Shown here: positions 18,023 through 26,335 of the stretch, one piece after another | Numbering within the stretch: the stretch's first letter is position 1 | Layout: each line of letters starts with the position of its first letter | Assembly (NCBI GenBank): GCA_029558715.1 | Contig: JAKQEA010000150.1 | Location: 1-32,454 of the forward strand | Source of the DNA: Bacteroidota bacterium | GTDB lineage: Bacteria > Bacteroidota > Bacteroidia > Chitinophagales > Chitinophagaceae | Direction of reading: 5' to 3' | Length of the DNA: 32,454 nucleotides | Notes under the pieces: generated by a model | The model's input: only the letters and a program-made list of their open reading frames with translations | Databases searched by the model: none | What the model was told of the DNA's origin: nothing | Translations under genes and position numbers: made by a program

Positions 18023-19570
18023 TCAGCGGTTGAATTTTTGCTTTTCTGCTTTTAATCCATCTTGCGCCAGCCTTAAACCGGCTGTATCAATATTCTCAAA
18101 GAAAATGATCTTATCACCAAATTGGCGTGAATAGGGGTTGGTAACAGAGTCGATAATGGTTACTTTTTCAAAATGATTAAATACCTCATCCCCTTTATCG
18201 GGCATTCTACGACCAATAAAAAGAAGATTTTTGAAACTAAGTTCTTTAGGCACCCATAGAAGAAATGAACCATTATCTGAAAAAATGAAACGATGATTTA
18301 AGCCAGCTTCCGGTTCATTATAATACTTCAAAGCACCCGCCTGGCCGTAATTACGGCAATATATGGCTGTGCCCAGCATATTATGGACTCCCGATATATT
18401 ATGATAAGCCCTGATTGTTTTTTCTGCCAGTTCTTTCCATCCCAGCATATCAGCAAAATCTTGTGGTAACGGATGCTCTTTCTGATCTTCCCATTTCAGC
18501 AAACCTGTTTTGTCAATTCCATATTGCTGGTAAAAAGCAGCTAATTTTTCGGGTTTCCAAACAGGCAAGAGCAAAGGAATAAACGGTATGCTGAGTCCAA
18601 TGATAAAAACGGTAATAGCATACCTCAGCCATTTTTTCCCCTCCGACCATTTTTCGATTGCTGCAGCTCCGCCAGCCAGTAACATAGGATAAGCACCTAA
18701 TGCATAATAACCCTTGCCGCTGCCAAACATGAGTAATGCAATGACAGTGACATATATAATAGCGATGATACGGTATTGGGAATTTCGTAATAAGGAAGTA
18801 AGGCCTGTTATCCATACAAAAACCACAGGTAATAACAGTAATAGTTGTTCTTTCAGGAAGTCAGATCGATTAATATATTTTAATTGTGTGGCCTGTAATT
18901 CTTCCATATGGTGTATCACAGGCCAGTTATGGGAATATTGCCATAAAAGATTGGGCATTATTAACAGTAAAGCCAGCCCCGCTGCGAGCCATGCCTTTTT
19001 TCTTAGAAAAATATTTCTGTACGGAGATAGCAGCAAACCGGCTATGATAGCGACCGCTATGAACAAGACTGAATACTTACTCCACCATCCGAAAGCAAGG
19101 CTTATAGCCATCCATATGATATAATTTTCTTTTTTGCTGTTGATATAACGTATCAGAAGATAAATAGCCAGGGACCAGAAGAAAATATCAAGTATGTTAG
19201 GTTGAAATAAATAATGAACCCGTAAGTAAGCACCAGTAATAATGCTTAAAGCGGCAAGGAATTGGGCAAACAGTTTCCCGCCTAATTCTGCTGTAATTAA
19301 ACAAGTGACTACCAGTGTGGCAGCACCGAATAAACAGGGCCAGAATTTTATCCATGCCTCACTACCGCCGAACCAGGATGAGATCATACCCAGGTAGGAA
19401 AGAAGAGGGGGATTTTCGAGGTAGCCAAAGTCGAAATGTTGTCCCTGCTGATAGTACAGGTATTCATCCCGCTGTAATTCATACACCGGGTGCTGCAGCA
19501 AAAGCGGCAGGACGAATTTTAAGAATGCCAGTATGAGAATAAGCGGCCAGTAGGGTTGTTCTCTTTTCAT
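18023..19570 (-). CDS. Glycosyltransferase family 39-like (ArnT/PMT type) membrane protein
   Basis: A 515-residue polytopic membrane protein with roughly ten to twelve hydrophobic helices and a soluble C-terminal part from about residue 340. The first periplasmic loop has the family signature: an acidic RDEYLYYQQGQ segment followed by FGYLENPPLLSYLG (about 35-61), where the acidic residues bind metal and the polyprenyl-phosphate sugar. Such enzymes move a sugar from a lipid carrier to lipid A, protein or another envelope acceptor; the acceptor here is unknown. It lies 52 nt downstream of gltX on the same strand. TCCTTTTG at 19587-19594 is a weak -7 candidate. Confidence 0.88.
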   Translation of the reverse strand: MKREQPYWPLILILAFLKFVLPLLLQHPVYELQRDEYLYYQQGQHFDFGYLENPPLLSYLGMISSWFGGSEAWIKFWPCLFGAATLVVTCLITAELGGKLFAQFLAALSIITGAYLRVHYLFQPNILDIFFWSLAIYLLIRYINSKKENYIIWMAISLAFGWWSKYSVLFIAVAIIAGLLLSPYRNIFLRKKAWLAAGLALLLIMPNLLWQYSHNWPVIHHMEELQATQLKYINRSDFLKEQLLLLLPVVFVWITGLTSLLRNSQYRIIAIIYVTVIALLMFGSGKGYYALGAYPMLLAGGAAAIEKWSEGKKWLRYAITVFIIGLSIPFIPLLLPVWKPEKLAAFYQQYGIDKTGLLKWEDQKEHPLPQDFADMLGWKELAEKTIRAYHNISGVHNMLGTAIYCRNYGQAGALKYYNEPEAGLNHRFIFSDNGSFLLWVPKELSFKNLLFIGRRMPDKGDEVFNHFEKVTIIDSVTNPYSRQFGDKIIFFENIDTAGLRLAQDGLKAEKQKFNR

Positions 19571-19622
19571 TCTGGCAGAAAAGTTACAAAAGGAAAACGA
19601 ATAGTTTTTTGCCTGGGTAAGG

Positions 19623-21143
19623 TCAGAAAATGGTTAAGGCTTTCTGAATACGCCGGATGGTTTCATCTTTACCAAGTAGCTCAGCGATATCAAACACTCC
19701 TGGACCGAATTTTCCTCCTACCAGCATTATACGGAAGGGGAGCATCAGTTCACCAGGTTTCAGATCATTGACAGCTGCAATTTCTTTAAAATTATTTTCC
19801 AGTGTATGAGCATCCCAACTTGCTGAAAGTTCATAATTACGGATCAGTTCAGCAAAAAATAACTGTTTGGCTTCATTCCATTTGGGCTTAACTGCATCAA
19901 TATCCAGCACTTCCGGTGCTTTAAAGAAAAAGGAAGATTGCTGCACAAAATCTGTCAGCAGTGTGCACCTGTCCTTCACCAGTTGAATCACTTTATTCAG
20001 ATAATCTTCGTTCGAAACGATAAAACCACTTTTCTTCAACAGTTCACCAACTTCAAACCTCAAACTTGAAACCTCAAGTTTTTTTATCCATTCATGGTTG
20101 AACCACTTCGCTTTTTCATAATCGAATTTTGCACCAGCGCTATGCACCCTTTCCATCGAAAATTTTTCTACCAGTTCTTCTTTGGTAAAGATCTCCTGTT
20201 CGGTCCCGTCATTCCAGCCAAGTAGCGCAAGCAGGTTGATGAATGCATCCGGTAAAAATCCTTTTTCCTTAAATCCTTCAGTCAGTTCACCGGTTTTGGG
20301 ATCGGTCCAGTTCATAGCAAAAACGGGAAAGCCGTATTTAGCGCCATCTCTTTTACTCAACTTGCCATTAGGCCCGAGTATCAAAGGGAAGTGTGCCCAT
20401 TGAGGCATATTGTCCAATCGGAACAAATATTTCCATAAAAGAATATGAACCGGTGCCGATGGTAACCATTCTTCACCACGGAAAGCATGAGATATTTTCA
20501 TAAGATAATCATCCACTACCACTGCCAGGTGGTAAGTGGGCATGCCATCAGCTTTCAATAAAACTTTATCATCGACTGTTGAAGTGTCAAAGCTTACCTC
20601 ACCCCGTATCATATCGGTGAAAGAAACAGTTTCATTTTCGGGTATTTTAATGCGGATGACATGTTTTACTCCTTCATCCAGTAATCTTTTAGTATCATTA
20701 GTTGAAAGAGTAAGAGAATTTCGCATTTTTATACGAATACTATGATCGTATTGAGGGGAGGGGTTTTGTTCAGTTCTGAACTCCTGCCGCATTTTTTCCA
20801 ATTCTTCTGGTGTGTCAAAGGCATAATAGGCGTAGCCATCTTTTACCAATTGCTCAGCGTATTGACGATAACTTTCCTTTCTTTCACTTTGCCTGTAAGG
20901 GCCATATGCACCACCATGTTGTACGCTTTCATCGGGTTCCAGTCCGCACCATTTCAGGGTGTTAAAAATATATTCTTCAGCGCCGGGCACATATCGGTTT
21001 TGGTCAGTGTCTTCAATCCGGACAAGGAAATCTCCTCCATGTGTTTTAGCAAATAAATAGTTATATAATACTGTTCTTACCCCGCCCAGGTGCAAACCTC
21101 CTGTTGGGCTGGGGGCAAAACGAACCCTTACTCTTGTACTCAT
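19623..21143 (-). CDS. gltX: Glutamate--tRNA ligase
   Basis: A 506-residue class I aminoacyl-tRNA synthetase charging tRNA-Glu. The HIGH-type signature is in RFAPSPTGGLHLGG (8-21) and the KMSKS-type loop is KLSKRDG (261-267); LVRIEDTDQNR and the HILLWKYL segment fit the non-discriminating/discriminating GluRS family. Start chosen at ATG 21143; the in-frame TTG at 21152 belongs to the -7 box, which leaves a transcript leader of only about 2 nt. Odd point: around residues 355-367 the reading frame contains a 14-nt tandem repeat encoding LEVSSLRFEV, a low-complexity insert in the helical region. Confidence 0.96.
   Translation of the reverse strand: MSTRVRVRFAPSPTGGLHLGGVRTVLYNYLFAKTHGGDFLVRIEDTDQNRYVPGAEEYIFNTLKWCGLEPDESVQHGGAYGPYRQSERKESYRQYAEQLVKDGYAYYAFDTPEELEKMRQEFRTEQNPSPQYDHSIRIKMRNSLTLSTNDTKRLLDEGVKHVIRIKIPENETVSFTDMIRGEVSFDTSTVDDKVLLKADGMPTYHLAVVVDDYLMKISHAFRGEEWLPSAPVHILLWKYLFRLDNMPQWAHFPLILGPNGKLSKRDGAKYGFPVFAMNWTDPKTGELTEGFKEKGFLPDAFINLLALLGWNDGTEQEIFTKEELVEKFSMERVHSAGAKFDYEKAKWFNHEWIKKLEVSSLRFEVGELLKKSGFIVSNEDYLNKVIQLVKDRCTLLTDFVQQSSFFFKAPEVLDIDAVKPKWNEAKQLFFAELIRNYELSASWDAHTLENNFKEIAAVNDLKPGELMLPFRIMLVGGKFGPGVFDIAELLGKDETIRRIQKALTIF
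20051..20081. repeat. Short imperfect tandem repeat inside gltX
   Basis: On the minus (coding) strand two 14-nt units, AAACTTGAGGTTTC and AAGTTTGAGGTTTG, follow each other and run into AAG. They are in frame with gltX. The composition (AGTTTGAGGTTTGAAG-like) resembles the small dispersed repeats I know from some Bacteroidota genomes, but no second copy was noticed in this window. Confidence 0.6.
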
Positions 21144-21149
21144 AGGCTG

Positions 21150-21157
21150 CAAAGATA
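21150..21157 (-). promoter_or_regulatory. TAnnTTTG -7 box for gltX, near-leaderless
   Basis: TATCTTTG on the minus strand is an exact consensus match and ends 6 nt before ATG 21143. With transcription starting about 5 nt after the box, the leader is 0-2 nt. The box faces away from the identical octamer at 21200-21207. Confidence 0.65.
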
Positions 21158-21199
21158 GACTGCTGGTTACTGCGATGAAAATGATTTTAACAGGTCAGC

Positions 21200-21207
21200 T
21201 ATCTTTG
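21200..21207 (+). promoter_or_regulatory. TAnnTTTG -7 box for the polysaccharide deacetylase, near-leaderless
   Basis: TATCTTTG matches the consensus exactly and ends 5 nt before the ATG at 21213, again implying an almost leaderless mRNA. It forms a divergent pair with the gltX promoter 42 nt away. Confidence 0.65.
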
Positions 21208-21212
21208 TATTA

Positions 21213-21845
21213 ATGAGAAACTATTTTGTCAAAACCCCCTGGTGGCTGAAGCGTCTTTACCCGGACCGTATTTGGGATATTGACACAAAGGAAAAAACTA
21301 TTTATCTCAGTTTTGATGATGGCCCTCATCCGAAGGCCACCATTTTTGTATTGAATGAGTTGAAGAAGTACAATGCAAAAGCAACTTTTTTTTGTATCGG
21401 GAAGAATGTGATCGCTTACCCCGGAATCTATCAACAGATATTAAATGAGGGGCATCATACAGGTAACCACACACAAAATCACCTGAACGGGTGGCAAACG
21501 GCAAATGATATCTATCTCTCAGATGTAGAAGAAGCATCGCAATACATAAACTCAGATCTTTTCCGCCCGCCATACGGAAGAATCCGCTCTTTGCAGGCAA
21601 AAAATATAAAAAGGGCAATGAACAATGAACAGGCAAAAATTGTAATGTGGGATGTATTGAGCGGTGATTTTGATGAATCAACCACGCCGGAAAGATGTGT
21701 CAGAAATGTAATTGAAAAAACTAACGCCGGTTCGGTTGTTGTTTTTCATGACAGTGAAAAGGCCTGGGGGAAACTAAGCTATGCTTTACCCCGGATTTTA
21801 GAGCATTTTAGGCAGTTGGGCTTTACTTTTTCGTCAATTTCCTGA
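21213..21845 (+). CDS. Polysaccharide deacetylase (NodB/CE4) family protein
   Basis: A 210-residue single-domain protein. NodB motif 1 is LSFDDGPHP (32-40, catalytic base D35 and metal D36) and motif 2 is HTGNHTQNH (82-90, metal ligands H86 and H90). Motif 3 is FRPPYGRIR. The late VVVFHDSEKAWGK segment supplies motif 5. All metal ligands are intact, so it should remove N-acetyl groups from a chitin-like or peptidoglycan glycan. There is no signal peptide, so its export or an intracellular substrate is unclear. A strong terminator follows the stop. Confidence 0.92.
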   Translation: MRNYFVKTPWWLKRLYPDRIWDIDTKEKTIYLSFDDGPHPKATIFVLNELKKYNAKATFFCIGKNVIAYPGIYQQILNEGHHTGNHTQNHLNGWQTANDIYLSDVEEASQYINSDLFRPPYGRIRSLQAKNIKRAMNNEQAKIVMWDVLSGDFDESTTPERCVRNVIEKTNAGSVVVFHDSEKAWGKLSYALPRILEHFRQLGFTFSSIS

Positions 21846-21878
21846 TAACAAGGATACTTTACCCCTCCAAAAAAGTTA

Positions 21879-21908
21879 GGGCCTGGGTAGAAACCCTGGC
21901 CCGTTTTT
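21879..21908. terminator. Rho-independent terminator after the deacetylase gene
   Basis: GGGCCTGGGT (21879-21888) pairs with ACCCTGGCCC (21893-21902), with one T-T mismatch and a tetraloop AGAA. TTTTT follows on the plus strand and AACTTTTTT on the minus strand. It can serve both the deacetylase gene and the convergent lipoprotein gene. Confidence 0.88.
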
Positions 21909-21955
21909 AATCCGTACCCTATGAAAACTGGTTTAAAGGTATAATAATTTTTTAA

Positions 21956-22870
21956 TTACGGCAAAGTAATTTGGTAAGAAACTCCGTTTATTGTTACCAC
22001 GGCCAGGTTATCGCAAGTCCCATTGCCAAAATCTAATAATGCCACCCAAGAACTTTGAGTACCTAAGCCTGCTCTTACGGTCCTTATCTTACCTTTTACA
22101 ATATGGCGACAGGTAAATCGACGTAAAAGTGCCTCGGTAATGTTTGACTCCCAGCGAACTATCAAGTTTCCTCTTTTGGCCCTACCACTGGCAAAACCAT
22201 CAATTTTAAAGGCATCGTCTCTAGGAAAATCCGGAGTAGCGAGACCATCTATCTGCAAAAAAACCTTGGTGCTATTCCATTCTGCAAAGTTTCTGTTTGG
22301 CCTGGTTAGTTTACCATTAATAACCTGAGCTTTGTAACGACGAAGAATAGCAGGATTCGCATTTGGTTCAGATGTATTTGTTACTTTATGAATACCCTCT
22401 ACCTTAAGGCTATCTATATAGAAGCCTTCGAAAGTGGTAGTGGCAACCGCACCGGGTACAATCAGCCGGGCTGTATAGTCAGTAATAATTTTTCCCGTGC
22501 GCATACGGCCATCTGGGCCGGTACAGCCGGTAGTGCCGAAGTCAACAATTACCCTTACAGGGAAAGGGGTATTGTTAGGGTGCTGTACGGTGACAGTAAA
22601 GCAGCGGAGTACCGGAGTAAGTGTATCAATACGGCCATAGAAGATTCCTGAACCGCTGACACCTACATCATTATTAGCTCCCATTGCATCGTCGAAGAAG
22701 CTATCAAAAATATTTTCTGCTTCTGTATCTGCCTCAGCAGAAGCAATGGAGGCCTGTTTTTCCTGCTCCTCAGTTGATCCACTTTGGCTATTTTCTTTTT
22801 TGCATCCTGTAAAAAAGAAAATTCCTAATAGAATTAAATTAATCGAAAATTTACGCAAAAACTTAATCAT
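21956..22870 (-). CDS. Putative surface lipoprotein of unknown function
   Basis: A 304-residue protein with a type II signal peptide; the lipidated cysteine is probably C23 (FFFTGC). The residues after it, KKEN, are reminiscent of the Lys/acidic export signal that sends Bacteroidota lipoproteins to the cell surface, but the match is loose. The mature part is beta-rich, with two similar stretches, VDFGTTGCTGPDG near 110 and LDFGNGTCDNLAVVTING near the C-terminus. No enzyme motif is recognised. It follows the T9SS beta-propeller gene by 109 nt of AT-rich DNA on the same strand. Similar hypothetical lipoproteins are, as far as I recall, common in Chitinophagaceae. Confidence 0.8.
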   Translation of the reverse strand: MIKFLRKFSINLILLGIFFFTGCKKENSQSGSTEEQEKQASIASAEADTEAENIFDSFFDDAMGANNDVGVSGSGIFYGRIDTLTPVLRCFTVTVQHPNNTPFPVRVIVDFGTTGCTGPDGRMRTGKIITDYTARLIVPGAVATTTFEGFYIDSLKVEGIHKVTNTSEPNANPAILRRYKAQVINGKLTRPNRNFAEWNSTKVFLQIDGLATPDFPRDDAFKIDGFASGRAKRGNLIVRWESNITEALLRRFTCRHIVKGKIRTVRAGLGTQSSWVALLDFGNGTCDNLAVVTINGVSYQITLP

Positions 22871-22979
22871 AATTTTTTTGTTAAATTATATTTTCGACCA
22901 TTATCAATAAGCAAAGTTTAAATAATAAAAAGAGTTAATTAATTACTTTTAAAATCAGCATGTTATATATTTAATTAAA

Positions 22980-25358
22980 TTATTTTATAACCATCATTTT
23001 TGTTACTTTTTGTCCTTGACAGATAATATGCAAAATAACAGATCCTCCGGAAATGTTACTCGGGATTTGAATTCTTTCTTCGGTATTAATCCCCGAAAAT
23101 TTCGAAGATTTGATCAACCTGCCTGTTAAATCGTACATTAGTATTGCATCAATACCATTGTTGCTTTGATAAGAACCTCCTTTTGAAATATTTTGGATTA
23201 CTGTTGTCTTAACTAACAAATAATTGTCTGATTTAACAATCCTAGCTACTGGCGTAGCTGTGAAAGTATAATCTGAAGTAGAATACCCACATGCAGAAGT
23301 AATAAATGCTCTAAATGTTACACTTCCATATGATAAATTAAAATTGAGATTACGTCCCAAATTGTAGCTAGACCAGTTAAGTGGCCCACCATTGATCAAG
23401 TTCCATCTTATAGTAGCATTTGGATCATTATTAACATTTACTAAGACTTGGGTCAGACCGCTTGCTGTTATGTTGTTATTCGTTAGAGTCAGGGAATATC
23501 CTTCTGATGTTAAATAAGAACCTGTTAATCCATTTCCGACTGCTACATTTTTACTAAGTAGGTATGTATTGCAGGGATCAATCAATTCTGCAGAAATAGT
23601 AACATTTCCATGTGCTATGGCTGTAATTGTAGCAGTTCCATTATTGTGATCTAAGATAGTTACCAAGCCTGCAGGTTGTGCAAACCAATTTAATTGCATC
23701 CCAGGAGCATAATTGACTACTGAGTATAAGGCACTTCCGCAAAAATTATCTGGCCCTTGTAATAGATATGATTGATTTTGCGCATTATTATATGTTTTTG
23801 AAAAAACTAGGCCATCCGCCCAGCCACTGTGTTGCCAGCAAACATAACTGGTACCATTATGACTTACTAGTCCAACCCTGCCAGGGTTGCTTGCATCGAA
23901 CCATACACCATTACCATCATATCCACTCTTATCCTCTAATAAAAAATTTTCATCACTAACTGCGCCGGTTTCATATATAATACCGTCTGATGAAGAAGAT
24001 AAATATATTCTACCCCAGAAGCTATTTGTTTGTGGATTATCAAAAGCATAGTATGCAATATTTACCTTCCCAGTTATATTATCTACTGATAACCAAGGAT
24101 TAAATGCCTGTTTGAACTCTGTATTTACGAAATTTGGGGAAGACCAGGTGTTTCCATTATTGTCTGAATAAAATACCAGAATTGAAGAGCGATTGGAAAA
24201 CACTGCAGATATCGCCATATAGATTCTCCCTCTATGCGGACCGTTAGATTTATCAACCGCCAATACAGGATATGAATAAACGCTAAGTTGATTAAAGACT
24301 GACCGGCTAAGCAGATCAATAGGTGACACGTTTATGAATATGGGAGTAGTAAAAGTATTTGATCCAACATCTAAACGGGAAAAACCTATCGAATAATTAT
24401 TGAGGTTATAGTTTGGCCCAAAATCCGACCATGCGACATACACTTCACCATTTATCCCGGTTTCTACTATTGGGTCAGTAGACGGATTATTAGCTAGCTG
24501 GATAGGTGTGCTCCATGTTTCAGCATCCTGACCAGCCGGACTATATGAAAAATTTACAAATGGCACTGCCAAACCATTATTATTATAAACATGTGATGCC
24601 ACAGCATAGAAATCTCCATAATAAGGACTAATGGTATTGTAATCAATAGATAGACTATTACCTTGAAGATACTCTGGGTAATAAGCAATAAACGGCAGTC
24701 CTGAAAGATTGCTACCCGACCAATTAATTCCTTTATCATAAGATTTTCGAACTCTGACTTGATCCCATCCGCCGGTGGTGATATACCCGCCAGACCAGAT
24801 ATGCATACTATTATAAAGTGTGCCAGTTGGGCCAAAAGCCGGAGAGGAATGAAAAGCCGCATCTTGGTACATCCAGTTATCCCAAGAATATGGAAAAGAA
24901 TTGGCATTATCAAGCGAAGCAAAAGTTGAATTAGCATGCCTCAATTGAGCAGGAGATGTGCCCGGTTCACTCCATATCTTGGCGTAGCTGATAAAAACAT
25001 TATTTGTAGATGCAGGATCTATAATAATCTTCGGATCCTCTACATAAAATAAGAAAAGGGGGTTATCTTGAATATTGCAAATGTTTTCAACCCTTTGAGA
25101 TATAGTAGTTGAAAAATTTAGTTTTTTGTTAGGCAAAGAATCTGGATTAAACCTCCGGTTCCTAAGATTCATAATTTTTTTTAATCCGGAATCAGGATTG
25201 AATTTTGTGAATTGATTGTTTAAAATAATTTTTTCAGTTGTGATCTTGGAATTTTCTTCAATTTTTCTTTTTTGATTCTTTTCGTCCTGTGAACATACAT
25301 ACGTAGAAAAAGTAATCATAAAAAGACTCACTGTAATAAGTTTGGATAAGGAGGTCAT
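22980..25358 (-). CDS. Secreted sialidase-like (BNR) beta-propeller protein, probable T9SS cargo
   Basis: A 792-residue protein. A signal peptide (1 to about 23, ending VCSQ) is followed by an acidic/basic linker. Residues 90-560 look like a sialidase-type propeller with Asp-box-like turns such as SYDKGINWSG (about 209) and YSDNNGNTWSS (about 400). Two Ig/PKD-like stretches follow, and the last 80 or so residues are a weak sorting-type domain (ILMYDLTGRLIKSS, then GGSVILHIICQGQK). The catalytic Arg triad and Tyr of true sialidases were not identified, so enzyme activity is not claimed. The gene and its flanks are visibly richer in A+T, with more AAT, ATA and TTA codons, than its neighbours, which may mean recent acquisition. 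Confidence 0.78.
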   Translation of the reverse strand: MTSLSKLITVSLFMITFSTYVCSQDEKNQKRKIEENSKITTEKIILNNQFTKFNPDSGLKKIMNLRNRRFNPDSLPNKKLNFSTTISQRVENICNIQDNPLFLFYVEDPKIIIDPASTNNVFISYAKIWSEPGTSPAQLRHANSTFASLDNANSFPYSWDNWMYQDAAFHSSPAFGPTGTLYNSMHIWSGGYITTGGWDQVRVRKSYDKGINWSGSNLSGLPFIAYYPEYLQGNSLSIDYNTISPYYGDFYAVASHVYNNNGLAVPFVNFSYSPAGQDAETWSTPIQLANNPSTDPIVETGINGEVYVAWSDFGPNYNLNNYSIGFSRLDVGSNTFTTPIFINVSPIDLLSRSVFNQLSVYSYPVLAVDKSNGPHRGRIYMAISAVFSNRSSILVFYSDNNGNTWSSPNFVNTEFKQAFNPWLSVDNITGKVNIAYYAFDNPQTNSFWGRIYLSSSSDGIIYETGAVSDENFLLEDKSGYDGNGVWFDASNPGRVGLVSHNGTSYVCWQHSGWADGLVFSKTYNNAQNQSYLLQGPDNFCGSALYSVVNYAPGMQLNWFAQPAGLVTILDHNNGTATITAIAHGNVTISAELIDPCNTYLLSKNVAVGNGLTGSYLTSEGYSLTLTNNNITASGLTQVLVNVNNDPNATIRWNLINGGPLNWSSYNLGRNLNFNLSYGSVTFRAFITSACGYSTSDYTFTATPVARIVKSDNYLLVKTTVIQNISKGGSYQSNNGIDAILMYDLTGRLIKSSKFSGINTEERIQIPSNISGGSVILHIICQGQKVTKMMVIK

Positions 25359-25408
25359 AATAATTTTTTTAAAAATTAATTTTTAATTTAAAGCTAATTA
25401 AAGTATTT

Positions 25409-26179
25409 ATGATTATAGACACCCATTCACACATTTACCTTCCTGAATTTGAAAAAGATGTCTCGGAGGTATTTGAAAGAGCTGAAAAACAAGGAGTTAA
25501 TAAGATTTTGATGCCTGCTATTGATTCTTCTACTCATTTATCAATGATTGAGCTTGAGAAGCAAAATCCGGAAAGATTTTTTTGTATGATGGGCCTGCAT
25601 CCTTGCTCGGTAAAGGAGAATTTCAGGGAAGAACTTAAAATTGCGAGGGACTATCTGGATAAAAGAAATTTTGTGGCGATAGGAGAAATAGGTCTGGATT
25701 TCTATTGGGACAGGACCTTTACTGAGCAGCAGCATGAGGCTTTTCATACCCAGGTAGAATGGGCAATACATTTTGATATACCCATTGTTATTCATTCCCG
25801 CAATTCTACCGATGAATGCATTAAAGTAGTGACTCAGCATCAAAAGGGGAAGCTTAAAGGTGTTTTTCATTGTTTTTCCGGAAATGCGGAACAGGCCAGG
25901 CAGGTTATTGACCTTGGATTTTATTTAGGTATAGGAGGAGTCGTAACATTTAAGAATGCCGGTCTTGATAAAGTCATTGAGTCAGTTGGGTTGGAGGATG
26001 TGCTCTTAGAAACAGACGCACCCTACCTGGCGCCAGTTCCTTTCCGGGGTAAAAGAAATGAACCTTCCTACCTGAAATATGTGGTAAATAAATTGGCAGA
26101 TATAAAGAATTGTTCGGTACAGGAAGTAGCGGTGGTTACCACTAAAAACGCAGAGAAATTATTTCGTCTTAAAAACTAA
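25409..26179 (+). CDS. tatD: TatD family metal-dependent hydrolase
   Basis: A 256-residue cytoplasmic TIM-barrel metallohydrolase. The ligand set is present: H6 and H8 (IDTHSHIYLPEF), the glutamate of GEIGLDFYWD (about 97-106), the His of PIVIHSRN, the His of GVFHCFSG and the Asp of LLETDAPYLAP. The C-terminal FRGKRNEPSYL segment is typical. Family members have 3'-5' exonuclease or D-aminoacyl-tRNA deacylase activity; which applies here cannot be decided. The gene is divergent from the propeller gene, with 50 nt of very AT-rich DNA between. Its end lies next to a tRNA terminator read on the other strand. Confidence 0.93.
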   Translation: MIIDTHSHIYLPEFEKDVSEVFERAEKQGVNKILMPAIDSSTHLSMIELEKQNPERFFCMMGLHPCSVKENFREELKIARDYLDKRNFVAIGEIGLDFYWDRTFTEQQHEAFHTQVEWAIHFDIPIVIHSRNSTDECIKVVTQHQKGKLKGVFHCFSGNAEQARQVIDLGFYLGIGGVVTFKNAGLDKVIESVGLEDVLLETDAPYLAPVPFRGKRNEPSYLKYVVNKLADIKNCSVQEVAVVTTKNAEKLFRLKN

Positions 26180-26201
26180 AAAATCCCTCATTATGAGGGA
26201 T
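26175..26201 (-). terminator. Rho-independent terminator of the tRNA-Ser gene
   Basis: ATCCCTCAT (26183-26191) and ATGAGGGAT (26193-26201) are perfect inverse complements. Read on the minus strand the stem is followed by TTTTTTAGTTTTT, right after the tRNA 3' end. It can also serve tatD, which ends at 26179, although the T-run lies on the minus strand. Confidence 0.82.
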
Positions 26202-26210
26202 CCAATCAGC

Positions 26211-26297
26211 GGAGACTGAGGGATTCGAACCCTCGATACCCTTTAGAGGTATACACACTTTCCAGGCGTGCTCCTTCAACCACTCGGACAAGTCTCC
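26211..26297 (-). tRNA. tRNA-Ser (anticodon GGA)
   Basis: An 87-nt class II tRNA. The acceptor arms GGAGACT/AGTCTCC pair over 7 bp. The anticodon stem CACGC/GTGTG encloses the loop CTGGAAA, giving anticodon GGA. A long variable arm (ATACC...GGGTAT) and a T-arm GAGGG-TTCGAAT-CCCTC are present. The CCA end is not encoded. The large variable arm and the GGA anticodon together identify serine. A TATTTTTG -7 box precedes it and a terminator follows. Confidence 0.97.
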
Positions 26298-26315
26298 ATT
26301 TTCTGCAAAGGGGTG

Positions 26316-26323
26316 CAAAAATA
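26316..26323 (-). promoter_or_regulatory. TAnnTTTG -7 box for tRNA-Ser
   Basis: TATTTTTG on the minus strand is an exact consensus match 18 nt upstream of the tRNA 5' end. It lies just after the DUF983 stop, so the tRNA has its own promoter even though it follows that operon. Confidence 0.6.
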
Positions 26324-26335
26324 GGGATTCCTGCC

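Noticed and set aside
21525-21850. Deacetylase as a secreted peptidoglycan enzyme with a signal peptide
   Set aside because: The N-terminus (MRNYFVKTPWWLKRLYP) has no hydrophobic core long enough for a signal peptide, and the promoter spacing supports that ATG.
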